Assembly: GCA_910585685.1 (NCBI GenBank)
Contig: CAJUEO010000003.1
Location: forward strand, 1 to 64,000
Reading direction: 5' to 3'
Source: an uncultured Christensenella sp.
GTDB lineage: Bacteria > Bacillota > Clostridia > Christensenellales > Borkfalkiaceae
DNA length: 64,000 nucleotides
Shown here: positions 58,542 to 64,000 of the stretch, piece after piece
How the letters are laid out: each line of letters begins with the position of its first letter
Numbering within the stretch: position 1 is the first letter of the stretch
Translations under genes and position numbers: made by a program
The notes under the pieces: model-generated
The model's database searches: none
What the model saw: only the letters and a program-made list of their open reading frames with translations
What the model was told of the DNA's origin: nothing

Positions 58542-59138
58542 ATGTTTAAAATAATTATCAAAACTGCATTAAAAACTTTGCTGATAGTTCTTGTTGCCGC
58601 GGTGCTTGCTTTTGCGGTTGCAAGCCTCGGCTTTCCGCGCAGTATGGCAAGCTTTTGCGAAAAGTGCGGCAATTATTCAATGTCCGCCGCGTACTACTCG
58701 CTAAGTTTCTCTTATACGGGAGATATAGACGACTTAGCGCGCACCGTTTCGAACAACGTCGAGGCGGAAAATCACGCAAACACATCGTCGTTTGGGGACA
58801 AGCTTATTTCCCATTCAGACTTCGACGGCTACTGCGAAGATAAGAGCGAGGACTTTGGGCTGGATTACAGGCAGTATATCTGCGGAAAAATTTGCATAGC
58901 AAAGTATGAATCTGTCGGTATCGATTCGGCTGTAAGCTGTGCGGTTGAAGCAATGCGACACGTCGAGGGCTTTCCCCGTAACAACGCTTTAATGCAGCTT
59001 ATTTTGAAAGTCAATTCCAAACGCGACAAGAACAGCGGAGAAAAACTGTTGACCGAGGTGGAAAAAATTGTACCCTTGGAGCAACAGACCGAGTATTACG
59101 AACAGAGCAAAAACATTCTCATCGAACTTATCAGATAA
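58542..59138 (+). CDS. hypothetical membrane-anchored protein
   Basis: 198 residues. One N-terminal hydrophobic helix (about 10-28), then an extracytoplasmic or cytoplasmic helical domain rich in Asp, Glu and Lys (TVSNNVEAENHANTSSF, EKLLTEVEKIVPLEQQTEYYEQ). Two CxxC-like pairs are absent, but an FCEKCGNYS segment near residue 40 could bind zinc. I do not recognise it. It precedes guaB by 38 bases; guaB has its own ribosome binding site. Confidence 0.7.
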   Translation: MFKIIIKTALKTLLIVLVAAVLAFAVASLGFPRSMASFCEKCGNYSMSAAYYSLSFSYTGDIDDLARTVSNNVEAENHANTSSFGDKLISHSDFDGYCEDKSEDFGLDYRQYICGKICIAKYESVGIDSAVSCAVEAMRHVEGFPRNNALMQLILKVNSKRDKNSGEKLLTEVEKIVPLEQQTEYYEQSKNILIELIR

Positions 59139-59176
59139 ATCATAAGGACATTACGTTATTTAAGGAGAAAAAATTT

Positions 59177-60631
59177 ATGAGTAAAATCGTGAAAGAGGCT
59201 TTGACTTTCGACGACGTGTTGCTTATACCTGCGGCGTCGGACGTGCTTCCGGCAACAGTGGATTTGCACACTACCCTGTGCGAAGGCATCAATCTCAATA
59301 TTCCGCTTATAAGCGCGGCTATGGATACCGTTACCGAAAGCAAGCTTGCAATTGCTATGGCTCGCGAGGGCGGCATAGGTATTATTCACAAGAATATGTC
59401 TATCGAAGAGCAGGCTTTGCAGGTGGACAAGGTAAAGCGCAGCGAACACGGCGTAATTACCGACCCCTTCCACCTCACGCCCGAGCAGCCCGTGAGCGCG
59501 GCTTGCGAGCTTATGGCTAAATATAAGATAAGCGGCGTGCCCATTACCCGTGAAGGTAAGCTTGTAGGTATTCTCACCAACCGCGATTTGCGCTTTGAAA
59601 CCAACTTCGACCAGCCAATAGCCGACGTAATGACAAAGGACGGTTTGGTAACCGCGCCCGAAGGTACGTCGCTTTCCGAAGCGCAGAAAATTTTGGGCAA
59701 GCACAGAATAGAAAAGTTGCCCATAGTCGATAAAAACGGCTATTTGAAGGGCTTGATTACAATTAAAGATATAGAAAAGACAATTCAGTATCCCAACAGC
59801 GCAAGGGACAAAAAGGGCAGGCTTCTTGCCGGCGCGGCTATCGGCGCTTCGGCGGACGTGCTTGAACGCGTTGCCGAACTTGTAAAGGCAAAGGTCGATA
59901 TTCTTGTTATGGACTCGGCGCACGGACACTCTGCCGGAATTTTGAAGGCGGTTGAAAAAGTTAAAAAAGCTTATCCCGATTTGCCGCTCGTTGCAGGTAA
60001 CGTTGTTACGGCGGAGGCTACGCACGATTTAATGAGCGCAGGCGCCGACGTTGTAAAGGTCGGCATAGGCCCCGGCTCTATATGCACCACAAGAATTGTT
60101 GCCGGTATCGGTATGCCCCAGCTTACGGCGGTTTTGGACTGCGCGGAAGAGGCGGACAAGCTCGGCAAGCGAGTTATCGCAGACGGCGGCGTCAAGTACT
60201 CCGGAGATATAGTAAAAGCTATTGCAGCAGGCGGCAGTGCGGTTATGATAGGTTCGCTTTTTGCAGGAACGGCCGAATCCCCGGGTGAGCTTGAAATTTA
60301 TCAGGGCAGAAGCTTTAAAACTTACAGAGGCATGGGTTCGCTTCCGGCAATGGCAAGGGGCGGCAAGGAGAGATATTTCCAAGCCAATGCGAAAAAATTT
60401 GTGCCCGAGGGCGTCGAGGGACGCGTGCCTTACAGGGGCGCGCTTGCGGAAATCATATTCCAGCTTTTAGGCGGACTTCGCGCGGGTATGGGTTACACGG
60501 GCTGCGGCACCATCGAGTCGTTGAGGCACGACGCCAAGTTCGTAAAGATGACGGCGGCTTCGCTTGCAGAGAGCCACCCTCACGACATTTCCATTACCAA
60601 AGAGGCACCCAACTACTCACCTAAAAATTAG
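59177..60631 (+). CDS. guaB: IMP dehydrogenase
   Basis: 484 residues, the usual length. Oxidises IMP to XMP for guanine nucleotides. N-terminal EALTFDDVLLIPAASDVLP, two CBS domains at about 90-200, IMP-site VDILVMDSAHGHS, GIGPGSICTTR with catalytic Cys, ADGGVKYSGDIVKAIA and the flap MGSLPAMARGGKERYFQ. AAGGAG ribosome binding site. guaA follows after a 60-base gap containing a hairpin. Confidence 0.97.
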   Translation: MSKIVKEALTFDDVLLIPAASDVLPATVDLHTTLCEGINLNIPLISAAMDTVTESKLAIAMAREGGIGIIHKNMSIEEQALQVDKVKRSEHGVITDPFHLTPEQPVSAACELMAKYKISGVPITREGKLVGILTNRDLRFETNFDQPIADVMTKDGLVTAPEGTSLSEAQKILGKHRIEKLPIVDKNGYLKGLITIKDIEKTIQYPNSARDKKGRLLAGAAIGASADVLERVAELVKAKVDILVMDSAHGHSAGILKAVEKVKKAYPDLPLVAGNVVTAEATHDLMSAGADVVKVGIGPGSICTTRIVAGIGMPQLTAVLDCAEEADKLGKRVIADGGVKYSGDIVKAIAAGGSAVMIGSLFAGTAESPGELEIYQGRSFKTYRGMGSLPAMARGGKERYFQANAKKFVPEGVEGRVPYRGALAEIIFQLLGGLRAGMGYTGCGTIESLRHDAKFVKMTAASLAESHPHDISITKEAPNYSPKN

Positions 60632-60643
60632 ATTTAAGAAAAA

Positions 60644-60669
60644 ATAAGGCGTAATTTTTTACGCCTTAT
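60644..60669 (+). other. guaB-guaA intergenic hairpin
   Basis: ATAAGGCGTAA (60644-60654) with TTACGCCTTAT (60659-60669), 4-T loop. It lacks a trailing T-run on the plus strand, so it may be an mRNA-stability or attenuating stem rather than a full terminator. Confidence 0.5.
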
Positions 60670-60691
60670 AAAAATTATCAGGAGAAAATAT

Positions 60692-62224
60692 ATGCAGCAT
60701 CAAAAAGTTCTGGTTTTGGATTTCGGCGGTCAGTACAATCAGCTTATTGCAAGGCGCGTAAGGGAACACGGCGTGTTTTGCGACCTTATGCCCTCCGAAA
60801 TGAGCATTGAAAAGATAAAGGAATACAACCCCATAGGAATAATATTTACGGGCGGACCCAACAGCGTTTACGAAGAGGACAGTCCCAAAATCGATAGCGA
60901 AATTTTCGAGCTCGGTATTCCCGTACTCGGCATTTGTTACGGCTGTCAGCTTGCCGCTCTGCTTTTGGGCGGTACGGTTGAAAGCGCCCAAACTTCGGAA
61001 TACGGCAAGGCGGAGGTTATATGCACTGATTCACCGCTTACAAAGGGTATTCCCGAAAAGTCGGTGTGCTGGATGAGCCATACGGACAGAATAACCGTGC
61101 TTCCCGAAGGATTTAAAAAGATTGCATACAGTGAAAACTGCCCCTTTGCCGCGTTCGGAAACGAGGAGAAAGGCATTTACGGCGTACAGTTCCACCCCGA
61201 AGTAAACCACACGCAGTACGGCGCGCAGTTATTGCATAACTTCCTTTACGAGGTTTGCGGCGCAGTCGGGGATTGGACAATGAAAAACTTCGTCGAGAAC
61301 CAGATACGGGATTTAAAAGTTAAACTCGGTGACAAAAAAGTGCTTTGCGCAATGTCGGGCGGCGTCGACTCTGCCGTTGCCGCCACATTAATTCACAAGG
61401 CAATAGGGGACAATCTTACCTGCGTTTTCGTCGACCACGGTCTTTTGAGAAAGTACGAGGCTGACGAGGTTATGTCGGTTTTCAAGGACGGGTTGAAGAT
61501 GAACCTTATAAAAGCCGACGCTGGAGAGGTGTTCCTCAAAAAATTAAAGGGCGTTTCTGACCCCGAGCAAAAGCGCAAGATTATCGGAGAAGAGTTTATC
61601 CGCGCGTTCGAGGTAGAGGCAAAGAAGATAGGCAAGGTGGATTTCCTTGTACAGGGCACGATTTATCCCGACGTAATAGAGAGCGGCAAGGGCAAAAGCG
61701 CCGTAATTAAGTCGCACCACAACGTAGGGGGGCTGCCTTCTGTAGTTGACTTTAAAGAGATTGTCGAACCGCTTCGCGACCTTTTCAAGGACGAAGTGAG
61801 AAAGGTGGGCTTTGAACTCGGGCTGCCCAAGTCGGTAGTAATGCGCCAACCCTTCCCCGGGCCCGGGCTTGCCATAAGAATTATGGGAGAAGTTACCGAG
61901 GAAAAGCTTGAAACATTGCGCGACAGTGACTATATACTGCGCGAAGAAATTGCAAAGGCAGGGCTGGACGAACAAATCTGGCAGTACTTTACCGTTATTA
62001 CCAACAGCAAGACGGTCGGCGTAATGGGGGATTTCAGAACGTACGAAAACGTAATTGCAATAAGGGCGGTAACGTCGCTCGACGCAATGACGGCGGATTG
62101 GGCGCGCATACCTTACGACGTTTTGGAAATTATTTCAAACCGCATTGTAAACGAAGTTAAACACGCAAACAGAATAGTGTACGATATAACATCTAAACCT
62201 CCCGCAACAATCGAGTGGGAGTAA
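60692..62224 (+). CDS. guaA: GMP synthase (glutamine-hydrolysing)
   Basis: 510 residues, the usual length. Converts XMP to GMP. The N-terminal glutamine amidotransferase has GICYGCQLAA with nucleophile Cys and the FHPEVNHT His/Glu; the PP-loop is MSGGVDSAVAA (about 215-225). The C-terminal dimerisation domain has QPFPGPGLAIRI and the terminal KPPATIEWE. Ribosome binding site CAGGAG. Forms a guanine nucleotide pair with guaB. Confidence 0.97.
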   Translation: MQHQKVLVLDFGGQYNQLIARRVREHGVFCDLMPSEMSIEKIKEYNPIGIIFTGGPNSVYEEDSPKIDSEIFELGIPVLGICYGCQLAALLLGGTVESAQTSEYGKAEVICTDSPLTKGIPEKSVCWMSHTDRITVLPEGFKKIAYSENCPFAAFGNEEKGIYGVQFHPEVNHTQYGAQLLHNFLYEVCGAVGDWTMKNFVENQIRDLKVKLGDKKVLCAMSGGVDSAVAATLIHKAIGDNLTCVFVDHGLLRKYEADEVMSVFKDGLKMNLIKADAGEVFLKKLKGVSDPEQKRKIIGEEFIRAFEVEAKKIGKVDFLVQGTIYPDVIESGKGKSAVIKSHHNVGGLPSVVDFKEIVEPLRDLFKDEVRKVGFELGLPKSVVMRQPFPGPGLAIRIMGEVTEEKLETLRDSDYILREEIAKAGLDEQIWQYFTVITNSKTVGVMGDFRTYENVIAIRAVTSLDAMTADWARIPYDVLEIISNRIVNEVKHANRIVYDITSKPPATIEWE

Positions 62225-62231
62225 GGTATTA

Positions 62232-62270
62232 AAAAATTGCCGACAGTTTTATAATTGTCGGCAATTTTTT
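62232..62270 (+). terminator. intrinsic terminator
   Basis: 14-base stem AAAAATTGCCGACA (62232-62245) with 62256-62269 and a 10-base loop; the T-run is within and after the stem. Confidence 0.85.
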
Positions 62271-62325
62271 ATGTCAATACGACAATAATTATACCTGCAG
62301 CGTTCAAGCGGCTTTTTTTAACCGC

Positions 62326-62354
62326 TTGCAATTTTTAAAATACTGTGATATACT
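62326..62354 (+). promoter_or_regulatory. promoter close to the helicase start
   Basis: TTGCAA (62326-62331), 17 bases, TATACT (62349-62354), then 8 bases to the ATG at 62363; no ribosome binding site is visible. Confidence 0.6.
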
Positions 62355-62362
62355 TAGTTTTA

Positions 62363-64000
62363 ATGACTGATTTCGAGGCGTTGAAAAATTTAATAAACTC
62401 ACACAAGCAACCCGATAAGCAGTTCTTTTTAGAGCTTTTGGACAGCGAAAAACAGTTGGTATATGAAAACGAGCATATAGCGGCAGTTATGAAAATGCTG
62501 CGTGTAGTCAGGCTTGGAAGACTTAAAGAAAAGCTTAAAGAAGCGAGAACCGAAAGGGAAAATCTTATCGGTGCGGAGGACTATAACGCCGAAAAGTATA
62601 AAAGAGTGCTCGAGCTCAATGCTTTGATTTCGGATTTAAAGCGGCAGACCGACGAGTTTAAGCCGCTGTTTGAAGAGCCGTATTTTGCGCGTATGGACTT
62701 AACCGACAATATCGAGGGATACAACAGCTACTATATCGGCAAGCGCGGTGACGAAAAGCTGGAAATTATAGATTGGCGCGCGCCGCTTGCAAGGCGGTAT
62801 TATCAAAAGAGCAGAACCGAGTTTTCTATAAACGAGTATAACTATAAGCTTGTTTTGAGGCGCGCGCTGCGCACTTCTAACGGCAAGGTGCTCGATATGA
62901 AAAACGAGTATCTTTCGCTGTCGGACTATCTTTCGAAAGACGAAATCGGCGGTCGCGACGAAAAGTTGATTTTCGACCCGTTTTTAAAGGAGATTTTGCG
63001 CGGCAGAAAGGAAAAGCACGAAATTTGCGATATAATCGAAACAATTCAAGAGCAGCAGTTTGAAATTATAACCTTGCCCGAGCGCGACGAGTTTGTGTTG
63101 CAGGGCGTAGCCGGAAGCGGCAAAACTATGATTTTGCTGCACAGGCTTTCGTATATTATGTACAACAACGAGGGGCTGCGCCCTTCCGACGTTCTTGTAA
63201 TAACTCCGTCCGACTCGTTCAACGCGTTTATAGACGAGCTTTCAACCGTGCTGGAACTCGAAAAGGTGAGAACGAGCACGCTCGACAGTTATTTTTTGAA
63301 TATGTTGAAGAGCGTAGGCGCGGACTTAAAAGATAAGTTCGATTTCTCGCTTTCGGTAAACGAGGAATACCTCAAATACATCTATTCTCCGGCTTTTTCC
63401 AAGGACGTCGATAAAAAGCTTTCAAAGGTGTACGACGGGGTTTACGGGCTGTTTGCTTCGGAGGACTGCATAGAAGTATCAAAAGAAGTGGAGAGCATTC
63501 TGGCAAGCCAGATTAAAAGCTACGAAAAAATCAAAAACACTTCCCTGCGCGTTCGGCGCTGCGTGCTTGGAGAAATAAAGGAAAAGAAGGACGGCGGACT
63601 GTACTATACCAAACAGTTCAGGTATCTGTTCAACTGCGTGCTTGACGTACGCGAATTTTTGTCGCTTGTGGATAACGACGAAAGAATGAAGGGATACGCC
63701 TACTTTTACAGACAGCTTCTGTCTTTCTATAAATCAATCAAGTATATTAGGCGGTACTCGTATAAAATATGCCTTACAGCCGTCGAGGATTTGAATAAGC
63801 TTAAAGTCACGGTCGAGAAGGAGATTGTCGATTTAAGGAGGTATAAGTACAAGTCGGGAGATATCGAAATAATGACTTATGCCGACCAGATTGAGGCGCG
63901 TGAAAGGCTGCTTAGCGAAATTGGGGCGGTAATATGCCTTATCGAAGGCATTTCAAGCGGTTTTTCAACCGTACACGATTTTGTCGACGTCTTGCGCGGA
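62363..64000 (+). CDS. UvrD/HelD-type helicase, 3' end beyond window
   Basis: Open from ATG 62363 to the window end (546 codons, no stop). An N-terminal coiled-coil (about 20-110, rich in Glu/Lys/Leu) precedes the HelD-type segment IIDWRAPLARRYY, then the Walker A GVAGSGKT at residues 248-255 and superfamily-1 region (VLVITPSDSFN). HelD proteins remove stalled RNA polymerase and are found in Firmicutes. The missing part would hold the remaining helicase motifs. Next to guaA only by position. Confidence 0.8.
   Translation, partial: MTDFEALKNLINSHKQPDKQFFLELLDSEKQLVYENEHIAAVMKMLRVVRLGRLKEKLKEARTERENLIGAEDYNAEKYKRVLELNALISDLKRQTDEFKPLFEEPYFARMDLTDNIEGYNSYYIGKRGDEKLEIIDWRAPLARRYYQKSRTEFSINEYNYKLVLRRALRTSNGKVLDMKNEYLSLSDYLSKDEIGGRDEKLIFDPFLKEILRGRKEKHEICDIIETIQEQQFEIITLPERDEFVLQGVAGSGKTMILLHRLSYIMYNNEGLRPSDVLVITPSDSFNAFIDELSTVLELEKVRTSTLDSYFLNMLKSVGADLKDKFDFSLSVNEEYLKYIYSPAFSKDVDKKLSKVYDGVYGLFASEDCIEVSKEVESILASQIKSYEKIKNTSLRVRRCVLGEIKEKKDGGLYYTKQFRYLFNCVLDVREFLSLVDNDERMKGYAYFYRQLLSFYKSIKYIRRYSYKICLTAVEDLNKLKVTVEKEIVDLRRYKYKSGDIEIMTYADQIEARERLLSEIGAVICLIEGISSGFSTVHDFVDVLRG

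Overview
The window reads as chromosomal DNA of an endospore-forming member of the Firmicutes (Bacillota), most likely an anaerobic Clostridia lineage of intermediate GC content. The evidence is a dense set of sporulation and germination genes (SpoIIGA, pro-sigma-E, sigma-G, SpoVT, SpoVB, SpoIVFA/FB-like, SpmA/SpmB, GerA-type receptor, CotF-like coat proteins, SipL-like DUF3794 protein) together with Veg, HelD and DegV proteins, predominantly intrinsic terminators and AGGAGG-type ribosome binding sites. I see no rRNA, tRNA, CRISPR array, insertion sequence or prophage. Genus and species cannot be named from this alone.

Layout. 1-4.8 kb: three secreted or membrane lipoproteins, a zinc-ribbon acidic protein and Veg. 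4.8-9.3 kb: SipL-like protein, IspE, a membrane protein and a cysteine desulfurase. 9.3-10.7 kb: a candidate small RNA and spmA-spmB on the minus strand. 10.8-14.5 kb: metG, tatD, rsmA. 14.5-17.6 kb: a probable Mn2+-type (yybP-ykoY) riboswitch with terminator ahead of an SPFH protein, then a SpoIVFA/SpoIVFB-like pair. 17.6-21.1 kb (minus): phospholipase-C-like protein, OGG glycosylase, and a PadR / HAAS / DUF4097 envelope module. 21.3-25.5 kb: a small orphan gene with a Spo0A-like box and a complete gerA-type tricistron. 25.5-29.3 kb: membrane protein, trmB, a phosphoesterase, a divergent carbamoyltransferase and queH. 29.4-31.6 kb: an ABC ATPase with broken catalytic motifs and a metal-permease-like protein. 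31.7-37.6 kb: DUF624 protein, methyltransferase, Hsp33, TPR and helical-repeat proteins, then two CotF-like genes. 37.7-44.3 kb: spoVT-spoVB-mazG-dus, then spoIIGA-sigE-sigG. 44.4-47.8 kb: MarR-DegV (FakB-like) pair, CvpA, a PRC-barrel protein with a Cys/Pro tail, DUF4363 and DUF421. 47.9-51.2 kb: folC-folE-folP-folBK folate operon. 51.3-64 kb: Ppx/HD protein, maf, an MreB-like actin, lepA, an MGMT-domain protein, hemW, a lipoprotein, guaB, guaA and a HelD-type helicase cut by the window end.

How it fits together. The main theme is spore development: the SpoIIGA protease activates sigma-E in the mother cell, sigma-G runs the forespore, and SpoVT, SpoVB, SpmAB, the coat proteins and the Ger receptor act in later stages and in germination. 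Most of the rest is housekeeping (folate, GMP, isoprenoid, tRNA and rRNA modification, translation).

The most notable points are an apparent pseudo-ATPase of the MalK type with no transporter partner, a promoter-to-terminator unit with no credible ORF next to spmAB, a riboswitch-controlled SPFH protein, a carbamoyltransferase missing its substrate motifs, and several promoters placed so close to the start codon that the mRNAs should be leaderless. Promoter, terminator and operator calls come from reading the sequence by eye; functions are family-level inference.
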